Assembly (NCBI GenBank): GCA_934668375.1
Contig: CAKUNF010000001.1
Span: forward strand, 1 to 64,000
Source: an uncultured Parolsenella sp.
GTDB taxonomy: Bacteria > Actinomycetota > Coriobacteriia > Coriobacteriales > Atopobiaceae
Direction of reading: 5' to 3'
Length of the DNA: 64,000 bases
This document shows positions 44,348-52,254 of this stretch, piece after piece; position 1 is the stretch's first letter, and each line of letters opens with the position of its first letter. A program made the translations under genes and the position numbers. The notes under the pieces are model-generated. The model was not told the origin of the DNA. It did no database searches and saw only the letters and a program-made list of their open reading frames with translations.

Positions 44348-46666
44348 CTAGATCGTGGTGCCGAGTCGATACGCCGCCCGCACGGCCTCCAACACTCGCC
44401 CAGGGGCAAAGCTGTCGCCGATGCTGCGCAGCTCGGGAGCGGCGTGCGCCTGCTGCAGCGTGTAGAACAGCGTGTCGTCTGCGCGCTCGCCGCAGGCAAT
44501 GACCACGAGGTCAGAGGTTATGTCTTCCTCGTGCCAGTCGTCGCCGATCTTTGGTGCGAGCGGGTTCACGACGTTCTCGGGCAGAATCGGCGTCCACGTG
44601 ACATACGGGTCTGGCACGTTCCTGTGCCGGTTGCGTGAGACGTGCAGAATCGCACGGCCGTCCGGCGTCTGCTCGGCGCGCACGACGCGGGCCATGTTGA
44701 GCAGACGCACGCCGTGGCCGGCGAGCGCGTGGAGCAGGTGACCGCGGTTTGCCGTGCAGGCCCCCTGCATCATGTGCGGGAGCATCTCGACTACGCTGAC
44801 CTTGGCGACGCCGCGCTCAACGGCGAGCCACTGGGCCACCTCGCAGCCCACCGCACCGCCGCCTATCACGGTGACGCTGCGCGCCTGGCCGAGAAGCTCA
44901 GGCTCGCGGAGCAGGCGCGTGGCTGGCGCGGCCTTGCCGACCTCTGCCAGCTCGGCAAGGCCGGGGATGGGCGGCGTGGCCTCGCGGGCGCCGGCCGCGC
45001 AGACGATGGCGTCGTAGCGCGCGGCGGCCAGCGAATCTGCCGTGGCGGCGTGGCCCAACTCAAGCGCGAGGTTGCTCGCCTCGGCCTGCTTGCGTACCTG
45101 TCGCTCTAGGTAGATGCGATAGTTGTCCACGTCGAACTTGATGCGGGCGGCACCGGCGGCCACAAGCTTGCCGCCGAGCTTCCCGGAAGCGTCGATGAGC
45201 GTGACGGCGTGCCCGCGCCGTGCCGCCGTGAGCGCGCATACCATACCGGCTGGTCCCGCGCCTACCACGGCCAGGCGTTTGGGATGCACGGCGGGGGCTG
45301 GCGCCTCCGGCATGAGATGCTCGAAGCTGCAGCGCGGATTCACGGCGCACTGTGGGTGGCCGCCCTCGACGAACTCGTTGAGGCACCCCTCCTGGCAGCC
45401 GATGCACGGACGGATGTCCGCGACGCGCCCGGCATAGGCCTTGTTGGGCCACTCCGGGTCTGCGAGCAGGGGGCGCCCGAGCATGACCATGTCGCAGTCA
45501 CCGCTGCGCAAGGCGCGCTCGGCCACGTCCGGGTAGCCGAGCTTGCCCACGGCAACCACGGGGACGAGAAGGCCGGCGTTGGAGCGAATGCCGTCTGCCT
45601 CGAGGCGCCCGCGCACGGTGCGCGCCACGTCCACGAAGCAGCCCGCCGGCATGCTTGCGGGCGGATGGGGCATCCACCAGTTGTCATAACAGCCCAGGTC
45701 AACGTCAAAGACGTCCACGCCGGCCGCCACGAGCTCCTCCATGTAGGCAAGCGTCTGCTCCACGGTACGCCCGCCTCGCATGCGTCCGAGGTAGGTGGAT
45801 CCAAGCGTCTGGTCGCCGTAGGTCTCCTCGAGGGCGAGCGACAGGTCGATGCGGTACATGATGGGATAGCTGGGTCCCACGCGACGTCGGATCTCTGTGA
45901 CCATGTCGAGGCCAAAGCGCTTCCAGTCCGCATATCTTCCCAGCTTGCGGTGGTTGAACGCGGGGTTGGCGAGCTGCTCGATGAGGTAGCCCTCGTGCCC
46001 GTGGAGATACACGCCGTCGATGCCCATGGCGTGCGCGTCCGCCGCAGCCTGGCCGATGTTCGCCACGATGCGGCGCAGCTTGCGGTCCGAGAGGCGCATG
46101 CAGGGGATTGCCGGGATGTAGTAGTTGGGCAGGAAGCTCGCCGAGACGGGGAGCTTCTTCTGGGTGAGGAGGCACTGCGGGTTGCCGACGCGACCGAGAC
46201 CGGCCGTGAGCTGCACGAATATGCGCGATCCGTAGGCGTGGACGCCCTGGGCGAGGTCGCGCCATCCTGGCATGACGGTGCGACTGCGGTCGATGCGCGG
46301 AAAGTAGGTGAGGCCGTCGAGCTCCGTGACCGTGGAGTCTATGCCGTGGCTCACGGGGACGAGCCCGGTGGTGATGAGGCCGCAGCCGCCCTTGGCGCGC
46401 GCAAAGAAGTACTGCAGCATCATGTCGTTGGGGCGGCCGGTCTCCTCGCACATGTCGATGTTGCCCATGGGCGCCATGACGATGCGGTTCTTGATGGTGA
46501 GCCGATTGATCTGGATGGGCGAGAAGAGCGCGTCGTAGGGGAAGAGCTCCTGCGTCATGCGCGCGGAGCCACCGCAGGCGCCGGGCTTCGCATCTGCGCT
46601 CTTCCTGCTTGCGGGCCAATCGTCGAACGAGTCTACGAGTCCCTGTACCAGTGCGTCTTTTCCCAT
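44348..46666 (-). CDS. FMN/FAD/4Fe-4S oxidoreductase of the 2,4-dienoyl-CoA reductase / BaiCD-BaiH type
   Basis: A 772-residue enzyme. Residues about 40-400 form an old-yellow-enzyme barrel (FSPIQINRLTIKNRIVMAPM, GIDGVYLHGHEGYLIEQLAN). The 4Fe-4S motif is CIGCQEGCLNEF ... CAVNPRC. The C-terminal half has a dinucleotide site RLAVVGAGPAGMVCALTAAR and a second fold with SVTVIGGGAVGCEVAQWLA. The family reduces enoyl or enone substrates (dienoyl-CoA, bile acid intermediates, trimethylamine). At 772 residues it is longer than the usual 640-680, with an extra 36-residue N-terminus. GAGAGG supports the start. Predicted MarR operators lie just upstream. Confidence 0.88.
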   Translation of the reverse strand: MGKDALVQGLVDSFDDWPASRKSADAKPGACGGSARMTQELFPYDALFSPIQINRLTIKNRIVMAPMGNIDMCEETGRPNDMMLQYFFARAKGGCGLITTGLVPVSHGIDSTVTELDGLTYFPRIDRSRTVMPGWRDLAQGVHAYGSRIFVQLTAGLGRVGNPQCLLTQKKLPVSASFLPNYYIPAIPCMRLSDRKLRRIVANIGQAAADAHAMGIDGVYLHGHEGYLIEQLANPAFNHRKLGRYADWKRFGLDMVTEIRRRVGPSYPIMYRIDLSLALEETYGDQTLGSTYLGRMRGGRTVEQTLAYMEELVAAGVDVFDVDLGCYDNWWMPHPPASMPAGCFVDVARTVRGRLEADGIRSNAGLLVPVVAVGKLGYPDVAERALRSGDCDMVMLGRPLLADPEWPNKAYAGRVADIRPCIGCQEGCLNEFVEGGHPQCAVNPRCSFEHLMPEAPAPAVHPKRLAVVGAGPAGMVCALTAARRGHAVTLIDASGKLGGKLVAAGAARIKFDVDNYRIYLERQVRKQAEASNLALELGHAATADSLAAARYDAIVCAAGAREATPPIPGLAELAEVGKAAPATRLLREPELLGQARSVTVIGGGAVGCEVAQWLAVERGVAKVSVVEMLPHMMQGACTANRGHLLHALAGHGVRLLNMARVVRAEQTPDGRAILHVSRNRHRNVPDPYVTWTPILPENVVNPLAPKIGDDWHEEDITSDLVVIACGERADDTLFYTLQQAHAAPELRSIGDSFAPGRVLEAVRAAYRLGTTI

Positions 46667-46680
46667 GGCGTCCTCTCAGA

Positions 46681-46730
46681 TGTTGACTAAGCAACAAGCT
46701 AGTGTAGCCATCAATGTTGATTAGTCAACA
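46681..46730. promoter_or_regulatory. Pair of MarR-type operators before the reductase/aconitase X operon
   Basis: Two 16-bp palindromes, TGTTGACTAAGCAACA (46681-46696) and TGTTGATTAGTCAACA (46715-46730), 34 bases apart. The second is a perfect palindrome. The same half-sites recur upstream of the MarR gene at 49205 and 49251, so that regulator is the likely ligand. Confidence 0.8.
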
Positions 46731-46882
46731 AGCTTTCATGAGACGGGCGAGTCGCTTGTTTTGCGCCTCGAATGCCTGCGGGGGACGCAAAAACAACGCT
46801 CGCAGCTAATGAAATCAGTCACGCTTCTCTTCACCATGAGGCCCAGCGGCGACAAGCCGATGACACCGTCATGGGAGGAAGC

Positions 46883-47401
46883 ATGTCCAAGAAGAACTTT
46901 GCAGCCAAGGTAGTCGCGATTCTCGCGGTGGGCACAATCGCGATTGGCGCCACCGCGTGCGGCGGAAAGACCACCACGACTTCGAGCGATGGGGGCCAGA
47001 CCCAGCAGGCCGAGACCGCTCAGGAGGCAGAGTCCACCGAGAACCTCGCCGTGGGCACCACGGTGAACCTCCCCGACGGCCTTTCTGTGACGGTCGACTC
47101 CGTCGAGCCTGGCCTTGCCAACTACGATGGCTCCACCGTCACAGGCATTCACGTCACGTACGTGAACAACGGCAGCGAGGGCGCTTCCTACAACCCCTAC
47201 GACTGGAAGGGCCAGGACGCCAACGGCGCGCAGCAGTCGACGACGTTCTACAGCGACGCCTCCGACGAGCTCAAGAGCGGTACCCTTGCGGAGGGCGGTA
47301 CCGTCTCTGGCAACATCTACTTCGACGGCGACATCACGAGCGCCCTTTATTTCGAGAACATGTTCAACGATAGCCCGAGCGCAAGCTGGGCGCTTTCGTA
47401 A
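46883..47401 (+). CDS. Secreted lipoprotein with DUF4352-like domain
   Basis: A 172-residue lipoprotein: KVVAILAVGTIAIGATAC provides the signal peptide and lipobox Cys. A Ser/Thr/Gln-rich linker follows, then NLAVGTTVNLPDGLSVTVDS and GIHVTYVNNGSEGASYNPYD, with the strand pattern of DUF4352 (telokin-like immunoprotective extracellular domain). The start at 46883 follows GGGAGG. It is divergent from the reductase operon and could share the operators between them. Confidence 0.78.
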   Translation: MSKKNFAAKVVAILAVGTIAIGATACGGKTTTTSSDGGQTQQAETAQEAESTENLAVGTTVNLPDGLSVTVDSVEPGLANYDGSTVTGIHVTYVNNGSEGASYNPYDWKGQDANGAQQSTTFYSDASDELKSGTLAEGGTVSGNIYFDGDITSALYFENMFNDSPSASWALS

Positions 47402-47426
47402 CGCGGAATAGGCAAGGAGAGGCAAC

Positions 47427-47846
47427 ATGGCAGAGCCGTTGACAGAGGAGCTGCTCGACGAGCTCCTCGAGGCGCCGAGCATCGACAGCTATCTGGACAC
47501 GCGCGCGCCCGGCACCCGCACCCTCTCCGACTATCTCACGAGCCTTCTCGAGGCCAAGCGGCTCAAGCGCTCGCAGGTCGTGCGCATGGCCAACCTCAAC
47601 GAGACGTTCGGCTACCAGATCTTCACGGGCGCGCGCAATCCCAGCCGCGACAAGGTGCTCCAGATCGCATTTGCCATGGCGCTCACCCTGCGCGAGACCA
47701 ACCGTGCGCTCGAGGCCGCCGGCGTGAGCTCGCTGTACAGCAAGGACCGCCGCGACGCCATCATCATCTTCTGCCTGGACCGCGGCTGCTCGCTACAGAA
47801 GGTGAACGAGGAACTCTACCGCTTTGGCGAGCGCACCATCTGCTAA
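47427..47846 (+). CDS. Helix-turn-helix protein, kinase partner
   Basis: A 139-residue protein with an XRE-like helix-turn-helix centre: LEAKRLKRSQVVRMANLNET and FGYQIFTGARNPSRDKVLQI. The tail DRRDAIIIFCLDRGCSLQKV is typical of a family usually found before a Ser/Thr kinase gene, as here. It may be the kinase's substrate or regulator; this is inference from pairing. It begins 26 bases after the lipoprotein stop and is likely cotranscribed. Confidence 0.8.
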   Translation: MAEPLTEELLDELLEAPSIDSYLDTRAPGTRTLSDYLTSLLEAKRLKRSQVVRMANLNETFGYQIFTGARNPSRDKVLQIAFAMALTLRETNRALEAAGVSSLYSKDRRDAIIIFCLDRGCSLQKVNEELYRFGERTIC

Positions 47847-47873
47847 CTGCGATTTGTTGCTCGACCGCCGTTT

Positions 47874-47908
47874 AGGTGCCCAAGGGGGTCTGACTCCTTT
47901 GGGCACCT
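47874..47908. repeat. Palindromic intergenic repeat, family A
   Basis: AGGTGCCCAAGGGGGTCTGA followed by CTCCTTTGGGCACCT, between the HTH and kinase genes. Arms match other family A elements. Confidence 0.75.
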
Positions 47909-47923
47909 TGCTATGATGGTCAC

Positions 47924-49165
47924 ATGACTACTGACGAGACAGACGCGTTGCACGACGAACTGGAGACGAGCCTTGCCTCGGGCGCCTCGCTTGCGCCCAC
48001 GGACGCCTACCGTGTCGAGCGTGTGCTCAAGGAGTCGCCGGGCGAGGTGACGCAGCTCGTCTACCTGCGCACGGCCACCGGAGGCGAGCTGGGCCCCTAC
48101 GTTCGCAAGATCATCGATCGCTCGTCGGGCATCGGTGGGGCGTACGAGGTGCTTGCCGCCTCCGAGCGCGACGGCCTGCGTACGCGCCAGCTCCCGAGGA
48201 TCCTCGAGTGCCGCGAGCACGAGGGCGCGCTCGCGGTCGTCATGGAGTACGTTCCCGGCAACACCCTGCGTGAGGTGATCGAGGCGGCCGAGCCCGAGCA
48301 GCGCCTCGCGCTCACCGAGCGGCTCTTTCCCGCAATCTGCGCCGCCGTCGAGGAGCTCCATACCGCCCTTGACCAGCCGCTGATCCATCGCGACCTCACG
48401 CCGGGCAACGTCATGTGCCCAGATGGCGACCCCACCTCGCCCGTCCTCATCGACCTGGGAATCGCCCGCGCCTGGCATGAGGGAGCCGAGGCGGACACCA
48501 CCCACTTTGGCACGCGCGCCTATGCCCCGCCCGAGCAGTTTGGCTTTGGCCAGACGGACGTCCGCAGCGACGTCTACACTCTTGGGCTTCTCGCCTTCTT
48601 TTGCCTCACGGGTCGCGACCCCGTGCCGGCGGATCGCGAGCATGGCTTTGCGGACCCTGCCGTTCCAAAGGCATGGCGGGTTGTCATCACCCAGGCGGCG
48701 GCGCTCGACCCAAACAAGCGCTACCTGTGCGTCGAGGAGCTCGCGGCGTCTTTGCCGGGCCCGGGGGAGAGCTGCGTTAACGTTTCCGCCGTTCCGAGGC
48801 GCGTGCGTTTCTGGACGCTGCGGGAGGGCCGTGGCAATGCGTCCGCGGCGAGGCCCGTGCGCTTCTGGACGCTGCGAAATGCCGTTGTCATCGGCGCTCT
48901 TGCGCTCTACCTGCTTGGATGTGCCATCGACGCGGTTGTGCTCGATTACTGGGCAAAGGCCTCCGCCGTCTTCAACCTCTTTGGCTTTCTGGTCTTCATG
49001 CCCTTCCTGGGCCTCGTCTGCGCCTACGCGCTGCTCGACAAGCGCTGGCTGCGCGCCCGCGTGCGGTGGTTTCGCACCCGAACGCCCCTGCGCACCTGGC
49101 GCGACCTGCTGCTGATCCTGCTCGCGCTATTCGCCATCCTCGTCCTGCTCGTGCTCGTGCCGTGA
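47924..49165 (+). CDS. Membrane-anchored serine/threonine protein kinase
   Basis: A 413-residue protein. The kinase domain spans about residues 25-285: the ATP-binding Lys is in YVRKIID, the catalytic loop is HRDLTPGNVMCPD, and the metal-binding motif is DLGIAR (DFG replaced by DLG). GTRAYAPPEQFGFGQTDVRS is the activation segment. The glycine-rich loop is weak (ESPGEVTQLV). After a short duplicated VRFWTLR element, three membrane segments fill residues 325-413. It differs from PknB-type kinases in lacking an extracellular PASTA domain. It pairs with the HTH protein upstream. Confidence 0.87.
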   Translation: MTTDETDALHDELETSLASGASLAPTDAYRVERVLKESPGEVTQLVYLRTATGGELGPYVRKIIDRSSGIGGAYEVLAASERDGLRTRQLPRILECREHEGALAVVMEYVPGNTLREVIEAAEPEQRLALTERLFPAICAAVEELHTALDQPLIHRDLTPGNVMCPDGDPTSPVLIDLGIARAWHEGAEADTTHFGTRAYAPPEQFGFGQTDVRSDVYTLGLLAFFCLTGRDPVPADREHGFADPAVPKAWRVVITQAAALDPNKRYLCVEELAASLPGPGESCVNVSAVPRRVRFWTLREGRGNASAARPVRFWTLRNAVVIGALALYLLGCAIDAVVLDYWAKASAVFNLFGFLVFMPFLGLVCAYALLDKRWLRARVRWFRTRTPLRTWRDLLLILLALFAILVLLVLVP

Positions 49166-49204
49166 GCGAGTGTCGCCACAGCGCTGTGTTCGTCTCGTGA
49201 ACGT

Positions 49205-49266
49205 TGTTGACGTGTTAACATCGATTCCTACAATGGCTAGTCGGCTCAGATGTTGAGCAGTTAACA
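49205..49266. promoter_or_regulatory. Pair of operators upstream of the MarR gene
   Basis: TGTTGACGTGTTAACA (49205-49220) and TGTTGAGCAGTTAACA (49251-49266), 46 bases apart, the second 14 bases before the marR start. They match the palindromes at 46681 and 46715. Autoregulation is expected. Confidence 0.8.
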
Positions 49267-49280
49267 AATCAGGAGGAACC

Positions 49281-49751
49281 ATGGCAGCGAGTGAGCACAG
49301 ACCCACGGACGGCGAGCGCTTCGAGGAGTTCGTCGGCCTCGTCTCCGCGCTCGAGAAGGAGGTCCAGCGCATTCGCGCCGTCGAGTGCGAGCGCCTGGGC
49401 CTTCGCGGTGCGGACCTCATGTGCCTCTACTGCCTGGGCAGGGCGCAGGCCGGCATCACGGCCGCCGAGCTCTCCCGTCGTGCCGGCGTGACGCGCGCCG
49501 CCGTCTCGCGCTCGCTGGCGCAGCTCGAGAAGGGTGGTCTCGTGTCGGTGGCGCCTGCGGGCGACGAGGGGCGTGCCTACCGCGTGCCCGTCTCGCTCAC
49601 CGACGCCGGCCGGGAGACCATGGCGGGCGTCGACGAGGCCGTCTCGCGCGTCATGTCGCGCGTGGACTCCGCGCTTGAGGACGATGCCCGCACGCAGCTC
49701 TACGCCTCGCTCGGCTCCGTGCTCGAGTGCCTGCGCGGCATCGGCCGCTAG
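49281..49751 (+). CDS. MarR family transcriptional regulator
   Basis: A 156-residue winged-helix protein: the recognition region GITAAELSRRAGVTRAAVSR, then SLAQLEKGGLVSVAPAGDEG, AYRVPVSLTDAGRETMA with the wing, and dimerisation helices at both ends. AGGAGG lies just upstream of the ATG. Its promoter carries two palindromes that also occur before the aconitase X/reductase operon, so it probably controls that operon and itself. A small-molecule ligand is likely but unknown. Confidence 0.9.
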   Translation: MAASEHRPTDGERFEEFVGLVSALEKEVQRIRAVECERLGLRGADLMCLYCLGRAQAGITAAELSRRAGVTRAAVSRSLAQLEKGGLVSVAPAGDEGRAYRVPVSLTDAGRETMAGVDEAVSRVMSRVDSALEDDARTQLYASLGSVLECLRGIGR

Positions 49752-49805
49752 TCCGCGCGCCGCGCTCGGTGTCCCGCATCCTCCTCGCGCGTCGAAAGGA
49801 ACCCC

Positions 49806-50672
49806 ATGACCGTTCGCATCATCACTGACTCCGCCTCAGACATCACTTCGGCCGACATCGCCGCCGCGGGCAGCCCCGCGCTTACGGTGCTGCCGCTGTC
49901 CGTCACGTTTGGCCAGACCACCTACGAGGACGGCGTCGACCTCACCCACCAGCGCTTCTACGAGCTGCTTGTTGAGGGCGACGACCTGCCCATGACCGGC
50001 CAGGTGAACCCCTATGCCTTCGAGCAGGCCATCGCCGGCGCGCGCGAGGCGGGCGAGGAGGTCGTGGTCATCACGCTGTCCAGCAAGCTCTCGGGCACCA
50101 ATGCGAGCGCCAACACGGCGGCGGCAAGCTTTGGCGAGGGCGTCTATGTCGTGGACAGCAAGAGCGTCACGGTGGGCGAGCGCGTGCTCGTTGACTACGC
50201 GCTGCGTCTCGTCGACGAGGGGCTGTCCGCGGCGGACATTGTGACGGCGCTCGAGCAGGCGCGCGAGGACGTCCACGTGGTGGGCCTGCTCGACACGCTC
50301 GAGTTCCTCCGTCGCGGCGGCCGCATTCCGGCGTCGGCCGCTGCGCTTGGCAAGCTGCTCTCCATCAAGCCCGTCATCACGATCGCCGACGGCCTCGTGG
50401 AGCTTCTCGGCAAGGCGCGCGGCTCCAAGAACGGCCGCAACCTGCTCACGCAGCAGGTCGAGGCCGCCGGCGGCATCGACTTCTCCATGCCCATCGAGCT
50501 TGCCTACGCGGGCCTCGACGACGCGCTGCTGCGCAAGTACATCGAGGACAGCCGCCGCATCTGGGAGGGTCACGTCGCGCTGGACGACCTGCCTGTCCAC
50601 ACCGTGGGCGCCACGATCGGCACGCACGTGGGTCCCGGCGCCATCGCTCTGGCGTTCTTCCGCCAGCGCTAG
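49806..50672 (+). CDS. DegV family fatty acid-binding protein
   Basis: A 288-residue DegV protein. DegV/FakB-type proteins bind a fatty acid for phosphorylation by FakA. The N-terminus MTVRIITDSASDITSADIAA and LPLSVTFGQTTYEDGVDLTH are typical; so are MTGQVNPYAFEQAI, ITLSSKLSGTNASA, FLRRGGRIPASAAALGKLLS and IGTHVGPGAIALAFF. No fakA gene is adjacent. A GAAAGGA site precedes the start. Confidence 0.93.
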   Translation: MTVRIITDSASDITSADIAAAGSPALTVLPLSVTFGQTTYEDGVDLTHQRFYELLVEGDDLPMTGQVNPYAFEQAIAGAREAGEEVVVITLSSKLSGTNASANTAAASFGEGVYVVDSKSVTVGERVLVDYALRLVDEGLSAADIVTALEQAREDVHVVGLLDTLEFLRRGGRIPASAAALGKLLSIKPVITIADGLVELLGKARGSKNGRNLLTQQVEAAGGIDFSMPIELAYAGLDDALLRKYIEDSRRIWEGHVALDDLPVHTVGATIGTHVGPGAIALAFFRQR

Positions 50673-50730
50673 GGGGCAAGAGGGGAGTTCGCCTGGTCCG
50701 CCGCCCGTCTCCAGTCGCCCGTTGCCGGGG

Positions 50731-50777
50731 GTGCCCAGGTGCCCAAAGGGCTACGGTCCCTTTGGGCACCTGGGCAC
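50731..50777. repeat. Palindromic intergenic repeat, family A (longest copy)
   Basis: A 20-bp perfect inverted repeat, GTGCCCAGGTGCCCAAAGGG with its complement, around CTACGGT. It contains a duplicated GTGCCCA motif and lies between degV and the flavin reductase gene. Confidence 0.85.
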
Positions 50778-50859
50778 GCGGCCCCTTTGAGCACGCGCTC
50801 CACTTGGCCCGCTTCGGCGTATAGTTCTCTGCGATGAAAACCGCGGAGAGGAGACGCGC

Positions 50860-51366
50860 ATGGCGTTCAGGGAAGTCGACCTCAAGAGCCTCGAGTTCAG
50901 CCCGTTCGAGAAGATCGGTGACGAGTGGGCGCTGCTCACCGCCGGCTCGACGAGCGGCTACAACACGATGACCGTGAGCTGGGGTGGCATGGGCGTGCTG
51001 TGGAACAGAGACGTCGCGACCGTCTACGTGCGCCCCCAGCGCTACACCAAGGAGTTCGTCGACGCCAACGACCGCTTCACGCTCTCGTTCTATGCGCCCG
51101 AGCACAAGGAGGCGCTGCGCTACCTTGGCACGCACAGCGGCCGAGACTCCTACAAGGCCACGCACGTGGGGTTCACGCCCGCCTACCTCGATGGCTCGGT
51201 GGCCTTTGAGCAGGCGAGCCTTGTGCTCGTGTGCCGCAAGCTCTACGCGGACGACATTAAGCCCGAGAAGTTCCTCGACGTCTCCATCGACGGCCGCTGC
51301 TATCCCGAGAGGGACTATCACACCATGTACATCGCCGAGGTGGAGCATGCGCTCGTCTCCGAGTAA
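50860..51366 (+). CDS. Flavin reductase-like protein
   Basis: A 168-residue protein of the flavin reductase/FMN-binding split-barrel group: FEKIGDEWALLTAGSTSGYN, TMTVSWGGMGVLWNRDVATV and VRPQRYTKEFVDANDRFTLS, the last a typical FMN-contact segment. GTHSGRDSYKATHVGFTP follows. Members reduce or transfer flavins, but the partner enzyme is not visible. GGAGAGGAGACGC precedes the start. Confidence 0.87.
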   Translation: MAFREVDLKSLEFSPFEKIGDEWALLTAGSTSGYNTMTVSWGGMGVLWNRDVATVYVRPQRYTKEFVDANDRFTLSFYAPEHKEALRYLGTHSGRDSYKATHVGFTPAYLDGSVAFEQASLVLVCRKLYADDIKPEKFLDVSIDGRCYPERDYHTMYIAEVEHALVSE

Positions 51367-51433
51367 CATGGGGCTGCCGACGGGCTCGCTTGCCCGTTGG
51401 CTGTCCGTATTGTCTACCAGGGAGTCCCGTTCC

Positions 51434-51667
51434 ATGGCCACGCTCATCCTCGCAATATTCTTCCTGTTCCTGCTTTCGCTGTTCATCTCGCTCGTCATCA
51501 GCGTCATCGGCATGGCGTTTGGCCTCGTTGGCCTCGCGTTCAAGCTCCTGCCTGCCGTTGCCGTCATCCTCGTGGGCCTGTTCTTTGCCCAGGGCGGCCG
51601 CGTGAGCCGCGGACCGAACGGCAACGTCACGCTCGAGCTGCCCAGCAGCTGGCGTCGTAACAGGTAG
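51434..51667 (+). CDS. Small membrane protein
   Basis: A 77-residue protein with a long hydrophobic N-terminal half (MATLILAIFFLFLLSLFISL onward to about residue 55, probably two membrane helices) and a short basic C-terminus (SSWRRNR). GGGAG lies about 9 bases upstream of the ATG. It ends 9 bases before crcB and is probably cotranscribed with it. The function is unknown. Confidence 0.6.
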   Translation: MATLILAIFFLFLLSLFISLVISVIGMAFGLVGLAFKLLPAVAVILVGLFFAQGGRVSRGPNGNVTLELPSSWRRNR

Positions 51668-51676
51668 GGGGCTGCC

Positions 51677-52060
51677 ATGCTTGACGCAATCGCCGTGTTC
51701 GTGGGCGGAGGCCTGGGCTCCGTTGCCCGCTGGGCGCTCACGTTTGTGCCGTGGAAGACGGTGGGAGAGGCGGGCTTTCCCGCCGCCACGCTCGTGACCA
51801 ACGTCGCGGGCGCCTTTCTCATTGGCCTCGTCGTGGCCGCCTCGACCCCGGCTGGGCTCTCTCCTCGCGTGACGCTGCTGCTCAAGACCGGCGTCTGCGG
51901 CGGCTTCACCACGTTCTCCACGTTCGCGCTCGAGACGGGCGGCCTCATCGAGAGGGGCGCCTATGGCGCCGCCGCGGCCTACCTGCTGCTGAGCTTTGCC
52001 CTCGGCGTGGCCGCGTGCCTCGCCGCGCAGGCGCTCGTGGCGTCTGTCGTCGGTCGATAG
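51677..52060 (+). CDS. crcB: Fluoride exporter CrcB/Fluc
   Basis: A 127-residue fluoride channel with four membrane segments. Hallmarks are VGGGLGSVARWAL, FPAATLVTNVAGAFLIGLV and GGFTTFSTFALET with the pore Phe and Thr/Ser residues. Only one crcB gene is present, so it probably forms a homodimer. It starts 9 bases after the small membrane protein, and no fluoride riboswitch was found in that gap. Confidence 0.9.
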   Translation: MLDAIAVFVGGGLGSVARWALTFVPWKTVGEAGFPAATLVTNVAGAFLIGLVVAASTPAGLSPRVTLLLKTGVCGGFTTFSTFALETGGLIERGAYGAAAAYLLLSFALGVAACLAAQALVASVVGR

Positions 52061-52084
52061 CGCGTCTCGCCTCCGTCCTGTTCC

Positions 52085-52168
52085 GTTCGAACTTTTTGGA
52101 CGCAATACGCCCCCGAAAACGTCCAAATTGTTCGAACCCCCTTGCGGGCATGTCCAAATTGTTCGAAC
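52085..52168. repeat. Three copies of a 17-bp element upstream of the CobW-type GTPase
   Basis: GTCCAAATTGTTCGAAC occurs at 52121-52137 and 52152-52168, and in inverted form with two changes at 52085-52101. The three copies fill the crcB-GTPase intergenic gap and look like regulator-binding sites. Confidence 0.8.
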
Positions 52169-52254
52169 TGATCACGTGCGGCACCTTGGATAGAGCCCGC
52201 GCGGCTGGGTACACTTGCCTGTGGCTAACTTTCGACCAGAAGAAGGAGCTCCAC

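Noticed and set aside
51668..51676. Fluoride riboswitch before crcB
   Set aside because: The gap is only 9 bases and no riboswitch fold was recognised further upstream.
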